64,000 nucleotides of DNA from Methylophaga sp. UBA3192 (lineage in GTDB: Bacteria > Pseudomonadota > Gammaproteobacteria > Nitrosococcales > Methylophagaceae). Where the stretch lies: the NCBI GenBank assembly GCA_002363955.1, contig DEXE01000008.1:108474-172473 (forward strand), given 5' to 3'. The translations under genes and the position numbers were made by a program. Position 1 is the first letter of the stretch; each line of letters opens with the position of its first letter. The notes below the pieces were generated by a model that saw only the letters and a list, made by a program, of their open reading frames with translations, was not told the DNA's origin and searched no databases. Positions 18,273 to 27,373 of the stretch are shown piece by piece.

Positions 18273-18578
18273 ATGATTCCAGGTGAAATGCGAGTAAAAG
18301 CGGGCGATTTGCAGATGAATGTAGATCGTGATCGGGTCACAATCGATGTGTCTAACAGTGGCGACCGACCGGTACAGATTGGTTCTCACTATCATTTTTT
18401 TGAAGTCAATGATGCGTTGCAATTTGATCGGCAACTGGCTTATGGATTCCGTTTGAATATTGCGCCGGGTACCGCTGTCCGGTTTGAGCCGGGCCAGACC
18501 CGCACCATTGAATTGGTGGCGTTATCCGGTTTACGTCATGTTTACGGCTTTGCCGGCCGCGTTATGGGAGCCTTGTGA
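18273..18578 (+). CDS. ureB: urease beta subunit UreB
   Basis: A 101-residue protein of normal length beginning MIPGEM. It contains the conserved NSGDRPVQIGSHYHFFEVN, the YGFRLNIAPGTAVRFEPG turn and RHVYGFAG. It is the second small structural subunit of urease. A GAGGACACTGAC ribosome site precedes it, and its TGA overlaps the ureC ATG. Confidence 0.97.
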   Translation: MIPGEMRVKAGDLQMNVDRDRVTIDVSNSGDRPVQIGSHYHFFEVNDALQFDRQLAYGFRLNIAPGTAVRFEPGQTRTIELVALSGLRHVYGFAGRVMGAL

Positions 18579-20296
18579 TGAGTCTTAAAATTGATCGGCA
18601 AGCCTATGCCGAAATGTTTGGCCCCACGGTGGGCGATAAGGTCCGACTGGCCGATACCGAGTTATGGCTTGAAGTCGAGCAGGACCTCACTACCTATGGT
18701 GAAGAGGTCAAGTTTGGCGGTGGCAAGGTCATACGTGATGGCATGGGGCAATCCCAGCTGGTCGCCAGTGAAGTCGCCGATACCGTGATTACCAATGCAC
18801 TGATTATTGATGCAGTGACGGGCATTATCAAAGCCGATGTGGCGATTAAAGACGGCCATATCTGGGCCATTGGCAAAGCCGGTAATCCGGATATTCAACC
18901 CAATGTCACCATCCCGATTGGTGCCGGTACCGAAATTATTGCCGGTGAAGGCATGATCCTCACGGCTGGCGGCATTGACAGTCATATTCACTGGATCTGC
19001 CCGCAACAGATTGAAGAAGCCTTAATGTCCGGCATTACCACCATGCTGGGTGGCGGCACCGGACCGGCAACCGGAACCTATGCCACCACCTGTACACCCG
19101 GACCCTGGCATATTCACCGGATGCTGGAAGCGGCTGAAGCCTTTCCAATGAATCTGGGCTTTTTCGGTAAAGGCAATGTGTCTCAGCCACAACCCGCCAG
19201 AGAACAGGTTGAAGCCGGTGTTATCGGTCTGAAATTACATGAAGACTGGGGCACCACACCTGCGGCCATTGATAACTGTTTGTCCGTAGCGGACGAGATG
19301 GATATTCAGGTGGCAATTCATACTGATACCCTTAATGAATCGGGCTTCGTCGAAACCACCCTGGCAGCCTTCAAAGGTCGCACCATTCATACTTTCCACA
19401 CTGAAGGTGCCGGTGGCGGCCATGCACCGGATATTATCAAAGCCATTGGTTCTGCCAATGTATTGCCTTCATCAACCAATCCCACTCGACCATTTACCAT
19501 CAATACCCTGGATGAACATCTGGATATGCTGATGGTGTGTCATCACCTGGATCCATCCATTGCTGAAGATGTGGCATTTGCCGAATCACGTATTCGCCGT
19601 GAAACCATTGCTGCAGAAGATATTCTGCATGACACCGGTGCGTTTGCGATGATGTCATCGGATTCTCAGGCGATGGGGCGGGTTGGCGAGGTGGTGATTC
19701 GTACCTGGCAAACGGCCCATAAAATGAAAGTCCAACGTGGCACACTCAAAGAGGATGCCGAACGCGCAGAGGGTGACTGCGATAACTTCCGGATTAAACG
19801 TTACATTGCCAAATACACCATTAATCCGGCGATAACCCATGGCATTTCGCATAAAGTCGGTTCCATTGAAGCCGGTAAATTTGCTGATTTAGTGTTATGG
19901 CGTCCGGCGTTTTTTGGCGTGAAACCGACCCTGATATTAAAAGGCGGCATGATTGCCGCAGCGGCGATGGGCGATCCTAATGCGTCTATCCCGACACCAC
20001 AGCCCGTACATTACCGGCCTATGTTTGGCAGTTTTGGTAAAGCCTTAAAAAGCTCATTAACCTTTGTTTCTGAAGCCGCCTTATCGAATCCGGCTGTCAA
20101 AGCACTGGATTTACAAAAGCCACTGGTTGCAGTGAAAAACTGCCGGAATATCAGCAAAAAAGATATGGTATTCAACGATGCCACACCAAAAATCGAGGTC
20201 GATCCGGAAACCTATCAGGTACTGGCCGATGGTGAATTATTAATCTGTGAACCGGCAACTGAATTGCCGATGGCACAACGTTATTTTCTGTTTTGA
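18578..20296 (+). CDS. ureC: urease alpha (catalytic) subunit UreC
   Basis: A 572-residue nickel hydrolase read from ATG 18578, which shares one base with the ureB stop (TGATG). The active site is intact: HIHWICPQQ metal ligands, the GLKLHEDWG Lys at about residue 219 that becomes carbamylated to bridge two nickel ions, HTDTLNESGF and HTFHTEGAGGGHAPD ligands, and the MVCHHLD flap region with the catalytic His near residue 322. The length is a few residues above the common size. The complete accessory set lies downstream, so active urease is expected. Confidence 0.98.
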   Translation: MSLKIDRQAYAEMFGPTVGDKVRLADTELWLEVEQDLTTYGEEVKFGGGKVIRDGMGQSQLVASEVADTVITNALIIDAVTGIIKADVAIKDGHIWAIGKAGNPDIQPNVTIPIGAGTEIIAGEGMILTAGGIDSHIHWICPQQIEEALMSGITTMLGGGTGPATGTYATTCTPGPWHIHRMLEAAEAFPMNLGFFGKGNVSQPQPAREQVEAGVIGLKLHEDWGTTPAAIDNCLSVADEMDIQVAIHTDTLNESGFVETTLAAFKGRTIHTFHTEGAGGGHAPDIIKAIGSANVLPSSTNPTRPFTINTLDEHLDMLMVCHHLDPSIAEDVAFAESRIRRETIAAEDILHDTGAFAMMSSDSQAMGRVGEVVIRTWQTAHKMKVQRGTLKEDAERAEGDCDNFRIKRYIAKYTINPAITHGISHKVGSIEAGKFADLVLWRPAFFGVKPTLILKGGMIAAAAMGDPNASIPTPQPVHYRPMFGSFGKALKSSLTFVSEAALSNPAVKALDLQKPLVAVKNCRNISKKDMVFNDATPKIEVDPETYQVLADGELLICEPATELPMAQRYFLF

Positions 20297-20318
20297 CAGC
20301 TTATATTCAAGGACAAAA

Positions 20319-20822
20319 ATGTTATCGATTTCGACCAAGCTGGATCATATTCACACCGATACGGTGATAGATGATGTGGTCAGTCTCAGTTTTGATTTGC
20401 GGCAGAAAAGCCGTATTCGCGTGACCTTACAATCCGGTAAAGAAGCGGCGTTATATATGCAACGTGGCACTATCCTGCGGGGTGGGGATTTTCTGCAAGC
20501 TGATAGTGGTGAAATCATTGAAGTCATTGCTGCTGATCAGTCTGTGATGAAAGTGACTACTACCACCTCAAAGTCTTTAACCCGAGCCGCTTATCATTTG
20601 GGTAATCGTCATGTTCCTCTTGAAATTGGAGACGGCTGGCTGAAGCTGGAAACAGATTCAGTGCTGAAAGCAATGTTGCTGGGGTTAGACGTTCAGGTTG
20701 AAGAACTGCAAGCGCCATTTGAACCGGAATCCGGAGCCTATGCTGGCGGTGGCGGTCATCACCATCATCATGACGATGATCACTCACATACTCATAGCCA
20801 TGAGCACGGTCACAGTCACTGA
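20319..20822 (+). CDS. ureE: urease accessory metallochaperone UreE
   Basis: A 167-residue protein read from ATG 20319, preceded by AAGGAC; the longer reading from 20247 overlaps ureC and is not supported. It has an N-terminal peptide-binding domain, the metal-binding core (AYHLGNRHVPLEI) and a strongly His-rich tail in the last 25 residues (GGGGHHHHH, then HSHTHSHEHGHSH). UreE delivers nickel to the UreD-F-G complex; the long His tail implies nickel storage as well as delivery. Confidence 0.95.
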   Translation: MLSISTKLDHIHTDTVIDDVVSLSFDLRQKSRIRVTLQSGKEAALYMQRGTILRGGDFLQADSGEIIEVIAADQSVMKVTTTTSKSLTRAAYHLGNRHVPLEIGDGWLKLETDSVLKAMLLGLDVQVEELQAPFEPESGAYAGGGGHHHHHDDDHSHTHSHEHGHSH

Positions 20823-20823
20823 G

Positions 20824-21504
20824 ATGAGTTCTGCATCTTTATCCCGTCTGTTACAACTTGCCAGCCCGATGCTACCGGTTGGTGCCTACAGTTATTCGCA
20901 GGGCCTGGAGTGGGCGATTGAAAGCGGTGATGTGACGGATATTGAATCGTCGAAACAGTGGATTGGTGATGTGCTGTCAATCTATTACGCCAACTTCGAA
21001 CTGCCGGTTTTACTGAGGCTGTTCAAAGCCTGGCAGCAAATGGATGGCTTGCAAATTCAGTATTGGGATGAATATTATCAGGCAGGACGCGATAGCAGCG
21101 AAGCGCTCGCCGAAACCCGTCAAATGGCCTACTCGTTGTTAAGACTGCAACGGGATTTAGCCACATGGCCACCACAAATCGTCTTATTAACGGGCAGCTT
21201 GCAGCAACCCGCCTTTCCGACGATCTATGCCGTCACGGCGTTGTGCTGGGAAATTTCGCTTGAGGAAATGTTGCACGCCTATGCCTGGTCATTTCTGGAA
21301 AATCAGGTCAGTGCAGTGATGAAAACCGTGCCTTTAGGGCAGGTGGCCGGGCAACGTATTCTGTCAGAGTTAGCGATGACTTTGCCTGCTTTAGTCGATC
21401 AAGCCATACAATTGCCTGATGACGATATTCAGAATTTCTGTCCGGCACTGAGCATTGCTGGCTGTAAACATGAGACCCAGTATTCCCGTTTATTTCGTTC
21501 ATGA
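20824..21504 (+). CDS. ureF: urease accessory protein UreF
   Basis: A 226-residue helical protein read from ATG 20824, one base after the ureE stop. MLPVGAYSYSQGLEWAIESG at the N-terminus and the C-terminal CPALSIAGCKHETQYSRLFRS are diagnostic. UreF acts as a GTPase-regulating bridge between UreD and UreG. An upstream extension in the same frame runs through ureE and is an artefact. Confidence 0.95.
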   Translation: MSSASLSRLLQLASPMLPVGAYSYSQGLEWAIESGDVTDIESSKQWIGDVLSIYYANFELPVLLRLFKAWQQMDGLQIQYWDEYYQAGRDSSEALAETRQMAYSLLRLQRDLATWPPQIVLLTGSLQQPAFPTIYAVTALCWEISLEEMLHAYAWSFLENQVSAVMKTVPLGQVAGQRILSELAMTLPALVDQAIQLPDDDIQNFCPALSIAGCKHETQYSRLFRS

Positions 21505-21520
21505 AGAAGAGAAAGACAAA

Positions 21521-22129
21521 ATGAAAGAACCTTTACGAGTTGGCATCGGTGGTCCGGTTGGTTCCGGTAAAACCGCCTTAACGTTGGCCTTATGCAAACG
21601 ATTACGTGATAAATACAATATCGCCGTGGTCACCAATGATATTTACACCAAGGAAGATGCCGAGTTCTTAACCCGCAATGAAGCTTTGTCTGCGGACCGT
21701 ATTATTGGTGTTGAGACTGGCGGTTGTCCGCATACAGCCATCCGTGAAGATGCATCGATGAATCTGGAAGCCGTGGCTCAACTCAGTAAACGTTTCGATC
21801 CGTTGGACATCGTGTTTGTCGAAAGCGGTGGCGATAACCTGGCTGCGACGTTCAGTCCGGAATTGTCGGATCTGACTATCTATGTGATTGATGTGTCTGC
21901 CGGTGAAAAGATACCCCGTAAAGGCGGCCCGGGCATTACCAAGTCGGATCTGCTGGTGATCAATAAAACCGATTTAGCACCTTTGGTGGGTGCTTCGCTG
22001 GAAGTGATGGATCGTGATTCAAAACGTATGCGTGGCGAACGGCCCTTTGTTTTCAGCAACCTGAAACAGGAAGATGGTCTGGATGAGATTGTGGCGTTTA
22101 TTGAAAAACAGGGATTAATGCTGAATTAA
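21521..22129 (+). CDS. ureG: urease accessory GTPase UreG
   Basis: A 202-residue SIMIBI GTPase read from ATG 21521 (MKEPLRVGIGGPVGSGKT). It has P-loop GPVGSGKT, the ETGGCPHTAIREDAS metal-binding CPH motif, VESGGDNL, and the NKTD guanine-specificity motif. GTP hydrolysis drives nickel transfer into UreC. The ribosome site lies in AAGAAGAGAAAG just before the ATG. The frame extends back into ureF, which is not used. Confidence 0.96.
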   Translation: MKEPLRVGIGGPVGSGKTALTLALCKRLRDKYNIAVVTNDIYTKEDAEFLTRNEALSADRIIGVETGGCPHTAIREDASMNLEAVAQLSKRFDPLDIVFVESGGDNLAATFSPELSDLTIYVIDVSAGEKIPRKGGPGITKSDLLVINKTDLAPLVGASLEVMDRDSKRMRGERPFVFSNLKQEDGLDEIVAFIEKQGLMLN

Positions 22130-22153
22130 CCATTAAATCAAGAGGGAAAAGAA

Positions 22154-22723
22154 ATGAAAAAAATGATGTTAACGCTGTTGGGTTTTTTGGCTTTTCCAGC
22201 TATTGCGTTTGCCCATCCGGGACATGATATGGCCAATTTTGCCAGCGGATTCAGCCATCCGTTTACCGGAATTGATCATTTACTGGTGATGCTGGCAGTA
22301 GGCTATTGGGCCGGACAATCCATATCAGCAACACGTTGGCAGGTGCCAATGCTGTTTGTGTTGTTTATCTTGGGCGGGGTGGCATTAGGTGCCATGATTC
22401 CGGGTCTGGCATTTGTTGAAGTGGCCATTGCGGTCAGTGTTCTGGCAATGGGGCTGGTGATTTTATTAAACACTTCCATCAGCAGCATGTGGCAACTAGG
22501 GTTGACCACAGTGTTTGCGTTACTACATGGCTTTGTTCATGGTCAGGAATTGGTTGCTGCAGGGAATGGCCTGATGGCGGTAACCGGTATGGTGTTGGCG
22601 ACCATGATGCTGCTGAGTATGGGGGTCTATCTGGCAAGCTTTAAAGATCAACTTGGTATAGTGTTGCAACGTGGCTTTGCAGCGCTGTTGACGTTCAGTG
22701 GACTCTATTTGCTGGTGATGTAA
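22154..22723 (+). CDS. HupE/UreJ family metal (nickel) permease
   Basis: A 189-residue membrane protein with an N-terminal signal-like helix and about six transmembrane segments. The HPGHDMANFASGFSHPFTGIDHLLVMLAVG start has the His-rich HPFxGxDHxL motif of the HupE/UreJ family, and a second LLHGFVHGQE motif lies near residue 125. Family members import nickel or cobalt for hydrogenase or urease. Its place directly after ureG makes nickel supply for urease the likely role. Confidence 0.88.
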   Translation: MKKMMLTLLGFLAFPAIAFAHPGHDMANFASGFSHPFTGIDHLLVMLAVGYWAGQSISATRWQVPMLFVLFILGGVALGAMIPGLAFVEVAIAVSVLAMGLVILLNTSISSMWQLGLTTVFALLHGFVHGQELVAAGNGLMAVTGMVLATMMLLSMGVYLASFKDQLGIVLQRGFAALLTFSGLYLLVM

Positions 22724-22786
22724 AAAGCCAGAAACTCCGGTGGGGTTGCTGCAAATCCTCGCCAGACTTAGGTATGGAAAAATCAA

Positions 22787-22827
22787 TACGTAATACTACG
22801 TAGATAAAAAATCGGTCGTCATACGTT
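22787..22827 (+). promoter_or_regulatory. TACGTA repeat region upstream of the transporter-kinase gene
   Basis: The palindromic hexamer TACGTA occurs at 22787-22792 and again at 22797-22802, ten bases apart (one helical turn), with a related TACGTT at 22822-22827. They lie 90-130 nt upstream of the kinase gene. Such spacing suits a dimeric activator, perhaps the LuxR-type regulator encoded downstream. This is inference from pattern only. Confidence 0.35.
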
Positions 22828-22917
22828 ATGATGCGATTGGGTAAGCTCTGTATCTCTCAATAATTGAGCGTGGGGATCCATCAAGCCTTGGGCTAAATTT
22901 ATCGGGAAAATGCTTTG

Positions 22918-25900
22918 ATGGAGTCATCAGAACATAACGCACCACAGCGTATTGTTAAAATCCGCCGTGATTACAATACCTGGGTGGCTAATGAAACACT
23001 GGAAGACTATGCGCTGCGTTTCACACCACACTCGTTCAGGAAGTGGTCAATTTTCCGTGTCTCCAATACGGCATTGGGGGCCATTTCCTTTCTGGTTTTA
23101 GAGGTGATTGGCGGTGCTTTAGCCGTCAACTTCGGCTTTGTGAATGCTTTTTGGGCTATTCTGACGATTAGTCTGATTATTTTTCTGACCAGTTTGCCTA
23201 TCAGCTATTATGCTGCGAAATATGGTCTGGATATGGACTTGCTGACCCGTGGTGCCGGGTTTGGCTATATCGGTTCGACTATCTCCTCGTTTGTTTACGC
23301 CACCTTTACCTTTATTCTGTTTGCGCTGGAAGCCGTGATCATGGCGTACGCCCTGAGCATGTATTTCGACTTGCCAATCTATATCTGGTATCTGATATCG
23401 GCGGTGGTAGTGATTCCACTGGTCACTCATGGGGTGACATTAATCAGCCGGATTCAGATGATCACTCAGCCGATATGGCTGTTTTTGATGGTGCTGCCCT
23501 TTATTTTTATCTTTGCCAAAGATCCGGATGCATTCAAAGGTTTGACGACATTTGCCGGTGGGTCGGGTTTTGATGGTGGATTTAACATTTACATGTTTGG
23601 CACGGCCATCGCCATCGGCATGGCATTGATTCCTCAGGTGGGTGAGCAGGTCGATTTTCTGCGATTTATGCCGGAAAAAACCAAAAACAACCGGCTTCGG
23701 TGGCATTTAGGCGTGATACTGGCGGGACCGGGCTGGATCTTCGTCGGTATGATCAAAATGTTTGCCGGCGTGTTGCTGGCCTATCTGGTGTTAATGGGAG
23801 CCAAATCCGTTGAAGAAGCCGTTAACCCTACCTACATGTATCATGTGGCCTTCAGCTATGTCTTTTCCAATGCCGATGTGTTGCTGGCGGTCACCGTATT
23901 TTTTGTGGTGCTGTCTCAAATCAAGATCAATATCACCAATGCCTATGCCGGCTCACTGGCCTGGTCCAATTTCTTTGCCCGTTTAACCCACAGCCATCCC
24001 GGTCGGGTGGTATGGTTATTATTTAATGTATTGATTGCCACCATGCTGATGCTGCTTGATGTGTTTCAGGCGCTGGAGCAGATATTGGGCTTGTATTCGA
24101 ATATCGCGATTTCCTGGATCACGGCTGTGGTCGCCGATCTGGTGATCAATAAACCTCTGGGCTTAAGCCCTAAAGGGGTTGAATTCCGCCGGGCCTATTT
24201 ATATGACATCAATCCGGTCGGAGTGGGGGCTATGGCCATGGCTTCCCTGTTATCGGTTTTGGCATTTGTCGGTGTGTTTGGACTGGAAGCACAGTCCTTT
24301 TCATCCTTTATCGCGATGTTTACCGCATTAATCTGTTCCCCCCTGTTCGCCTGGTGGACCAAAGGCAAATATTATCTGGCGCGTCAGCCTTATAAATTTC
24401 ATCCCGGCAAGACTAAAGAAACCTGCAGTATCTGTGAGCGTGAATATGAGATTGACGACATAGCTTATTGCCCTGCTTATCAGGGCGCGATTTGTTCATT
24501 GTGCTGTTGTCTGGATGCGCGCTGCAACGATGCCTGTAAGCCGCATGCCAAACTGGATTCACAATGGCAGGCTGCCATGACAAAGCTGTTGCCGAAGTCT
24601 TTATGGGGATATATCCAGAATGGTGTAGGCCATTACATCCTGTTGATGGGCATGACGGTGCTCTTGCTGGCCTCGATCTTTGGGCTGATTTACCTGCATA
24701 TCTCTTTGACTCTGACCGAGAATGCCTCGCAGATTTTGCCGGAGATCCAGATTGGGTTTCTGAAAGCCTTTGCGGCATTGGTTCTGGTCAGCGGTATTAT
24801 TGTCTGGTGGCTGATTCTTACATCGCAAAGCCGTAATGTGGCACAGCAGGAGTCCAACCATCAAACCAGTTTGCTGCAACGCGAAATCATGTTGCATGAA
24901 CAGACTGATGCTGAATTGCAGCGAGCCCGTCTGGTAGCCGAACAGGCCAATCAGGCCAAAAGTCGTTATATCACCGGAATCAGCCACGAATTGCGTACGC
25001 CGTTAAACAGCATTTTGGGCTATGCACAATTGATGGATAACAATACCGATGTGACGGCAGAAAATAAAAATGCCATTAAAGTCATTCTGCGTAGTGGAGA
25101 GCATTTGCTATCGCTGATTGAAGGCACCCTGGATATTGCACGTATTGAAGGTGGAAAGCTGCAATTTGATGTCAAATCCCTGCGTTTTCCTGAATATATC
25201 CAGCAAATTATCAGCATGTTTGAGCTGCAGGCAATTAATAAAGGGCTGAAATTTGAGTATGAAATCAGCTCGGATTTGCCGCGTGTCGTGCGAGCTGATC
25301 ACAAGCGTTTAAGTCAGATATTGATCAATATCATCGGTAATGCAGTGAAATATACCAGTGAAGGTTCAATTCATTTGCGGTTTAATCATGCCCGCGAATT
25401 TTTATCGATAGAGGTGGAAGATACCGGACCCGGTATCAGGCAGTCGGAACTGGATCATATTTTTGAGCCGTTTATACGCGGCAGCGCAGCGCAGGGAATT
25501 GGTGGCACTGGCCTGGGACTGACCATCAGCAAGTTGCTTACTGAGCTGATGGGCGGTGTTTTGCACGTTGAAAGTCAGGTGGGCAAAGGCACGACCTTTT
25601 TTGTCAGACTGTTTTTACCATCCGTTCGGGTTGAAGAGGATTTGCCGTTACTCAACACGCGCATGCCAGTGGGTTATAAGGGACCACGACGTAAATTGCT
25701 GGTGGTGGATAACGAACCAGTGGATCGTGAGTTGCTGTTAAATATCCTTGAGCCCTTGGGTTTCGAAGTCAAAGAGGCCGCATCCGGCGCGGAATGTTTA
25801 CGCATTTATCCGGAATTTCAGCCGGAAATCATTTTTATGGATCTGGCGATGCCGGAAATGGATGGCTGGGAAACCTGTCATCTTATCCGTAATGTGCATA

Positions 25901-26304
25901 AGTCTGATGTCAAAATCGGCATTATTTCGGCCAATGCGTTTGATAAAAACCTGGAAAATTCTTCAGGTATTACCGATAAAGATTTCATTCTAAAGCCGGT
26001 CAATCTGTTTGAGCTTATTAACTGGATTGGTGAACGACTCAATTTACAATGGATAGAAAGCAAGGATGATCTGGTGATTGAAGACGCCACGATGGCGTAT
26101 GTATTGCCTTCGCAAGCAGTGTTAAACGACTTATTAGAGATGATTAACATGGGATATCTGGTCGGTGTGCGTAAACTGATCAATGACATCGAGGAACAAG
26201 GTCTGGCGTGTAAACAGTTTGTGACGGACATACGCCAGATGTCTGACAGATTTCAATTAGGCACCCTGAAAACCTTTATAGAAGAGAAATTAGCTGATGT
26301 CTGA
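22918..26304 (+). CDS. NCS1 permease-Cys knuckle-histidine kinase-receiver fusion
   Basis: An 1128-residue hybrid sensor kinase. Residues 1-490 form a complete NCS1 (cytosine/purine/allantoin) permease-like domain of about 12 helices. Residues 502-545 are a Cys-rich zinc-knuckle-like region (CSIC, CPAY, CSLCCC, ARCNDAC, H). Two helices at 565-625 and a coiled coil follow, then HisKA with ISHELRTP (His about 690), HATPase_c (NAVKYT, DTGPGI, GGTGLGLTIS), and a receiver (MDLAMPEMDGW, Asp about 975; ILKPV). It probably senses a nitrogenous solute through the permease half. ATG 22918 follows a TTG in frame. It overlaps the regulator gene by 8 nt. Confidence 0.9.
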   Translation: MESSEHNAPQRIVKIRRDYNTWVANETLEDYALRFTPHSFRKWSIFRVSNTALGAISFLVLEVIGGALAVNFGFVNAFWAILTISLIIFLTSLPISYYAAKYGLDMDLLTRGAGFGYIGSTISSFVYATFTFILFALEAVIMAYALSMYFDLPIYIWYLISAVVVIPLVTHGVTLISRIQMITQPIWLFLMVLPFIFIFAKDPDAFKGLTTFAGGSGFDGGFNIYMFGTAIAIGMALIPQVGEQVDFLRFMPEKTKNNRLRWHLGVILAGPGWIFVGMIKMFAGVLLAYLVLMGAKSVEEAVNPTYMYHVAFSYVFSNADVLLAVTVFFVVLSQIKINITNAYAGSLAWSNFFARLTHSHPGRVVWLLFNVLIATMLMLLDVFQALEQILGLYSNIAISWITAVVADLVINKPLGLSPKGVEFRRAYLYDINPVGVGAMAMASLLSVLAFVGVFGLEAQSFSSFIAMFTALICSPLFAWWTKGKYYLARQPYKFHPGKTKETCSICEREYEIDDIAYCPAYQGAICSLCCCLDARCNDACKPHAKLDSQWQAAMTKLLPKSLWGYIQNGVGHYILLMGMTVLLLASIFGLIYLHISLTLTENASQILPEIQIGFLKAFAALVLVSGIIVWWLILTSQSRNVAQQESNHQTSLLQREIMLHEQTDAELQRARLVAEQANQAKSRYITGISHELRTPLNSILGYAQLMDNNTDVTAENKNAIKVILRSGEHLLSLIEGTLDIARIEGGKLQFDVKSLRFPEYIQQIISMFELQAINKGLKFEYEISSDLPRVVRADHKRLSQILINIIGNAVKYTSEGSIHLRFNHAREFLSIEVEDTGPGIRQSELDHIFEPFIRGSAAQGIGGTGLGLTISKLLTELMGGVLHVESQVGKGTTFFVRLFLPSVRVEEDLPLLNTRMPVGYKGPRRKLLVVDNEPVDRELLLNILEPLGFEVKEAASGAECLRIYPEFQPEIIFMDLAMPEMDGWETCHLIRNVHKSDVKIGIISANAFDKNLENSSGITDKDFILKPVNLFELINWIGERLNLQWIESKDDLVIEDATMAYVLPSQAVLNDLLEMINMGYLVGVRKLINDIEEQGLACKQFVTDIRQMSDRFQLGTLKTFIEEKLADV

Positions 26305-27253
26305 AAACCCGCTTAATGCCGTTGTGCTGGTGGTCGATGACACGCCCGATACGCTGGCATTATTACATGATGCTTTGGTGGAGTCTGGTTATACCGTATT
26401 GGTGGCTGACAATGGTGAATCGGCGCTGAAAATCAGCTTGGAAGCCACACCTGATATCGTGTTACTTGATGCACTGATGCCCGGTATGGATGGTTTTGAA
26501 GTCTGCCGGAATCTCAAAAAGGATCTGAACACCCGGCATATTCCAGTGATTTTTATGACGGGGCTAACCGAGTCTGAGCATGTGGTCGCTGGATTCTCCG
26601 CCGGGGGAATTGATTATGTGACCAAGCCGCTGAGTCCGGTGGAAGTAATTGCCCGGATCAATACCCACCTTAAGAATTCTCGATTAATCAATCAGACCCA
26701 AGGGGCGCTGGATGCCTTTGGTCAGGCCGCCATCGCTGTGTTACCCAACACCGGCAAGATCATCTGGCAAACACCGTTGGCGCGTCAATTGATTGAGAAA
26801 TACATGAGCAGTGAAGACGAAACACTGATTCAGGATACGCCCAAAGCATTACAGGAATGGGTAATGCAATTGCATCAGGGGGGCGAGCGACGTTTACGTC
26901 CTCATATCGTACATAAACCCACCGGACGACTGATTTTTAATGCCGCCGATCTGCAAAGTGACGAACAGTGGCTGATTCTGTTACGTGAAGAATCCGAAAC
27001 GGCTCAGATAGAAGCATTAAAAGCCGTCTTCAATCTGACCAACCGCGAGTCAGAAGTTCTGCACTGGGTCATCCTTGGCAAAACCGATAAAAGTATTGGT
27101 GAAATTCTCGGCACCAGTCCGCGCACCGTGAATAAACATATGGAACATGTGTTTACCAAACTTGGCGTTGAAACCCGTACGGCTGCGGCTTCACTGGCAG
27201 TGAATAAACTTCGCTCATTAAGTGGCAGTAACAATTTCGGCGCATCGGAATAG
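26297..27253 (+). CDS. REC-PAS-like-LuxR response regulator
   Basis: A 318-residue protein with three parts. The receiver domain (VVDDTPD; phosphoacceptor in VLLDALMPGMDGF; KPLSP) covers about residues 1-125. A central PAS-like segment covers about 135-235. A C-terminal LuxR/FixJ HTH reads LTNRESEVLHWVILGKTDKSIGEILGTSPRTVNKHMEHVF. It is the evident partner of the transporter-kinase, with an 8-nt gene overlap. A target in the urea/formamide block, or self-control at the TACGTA repeats, is plausible but unproven. Confidence 0.9.
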   Translation: MSENPLNAVVLVVDDTPDTLALLHDALVESGYTVLVADNGESALKISLEATPDIVLLDALMPGMDGFEVCRNLKKDLNTRHIPVIFMTGLTESEHVVAGFSAGGIDYVTKPLSPVEVIARINTHLKNSRLINQTQGALDAFGQAAIAVLPNTGKIIWQTPLARQLIEKYMSSEDETLIQDTPKALQEWVMQLHQGGERRLRPHIVHKPTGRLIFNAADLQSDEQWLILLREESETAQIEALKAVFNLTNRESEVLHWVILGKTDKSIGEILGTSPRTVNKHMEHVFTKLGVETRTAAASLAVNKLRSLSGSNNFGASE

Positions 27254-27373
27254 GGCAAGCGTAGCTTTATCCAGTCAAAAAATTGGCTAATAAATTTCGT
27301 GTATTACAACGGCGTGATCATGAAACAAAACTGAACAGGCGTTTAAAAGCCTTGGGGTATTTCAGGAGCACTC

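Noticed and set aside
20247..20318. N-terminal extension of UreE
   Set aside because: Overlaps the end of ureC and lacks a ribosome site; ATG 20319 gives the normal UreE N-terminus.
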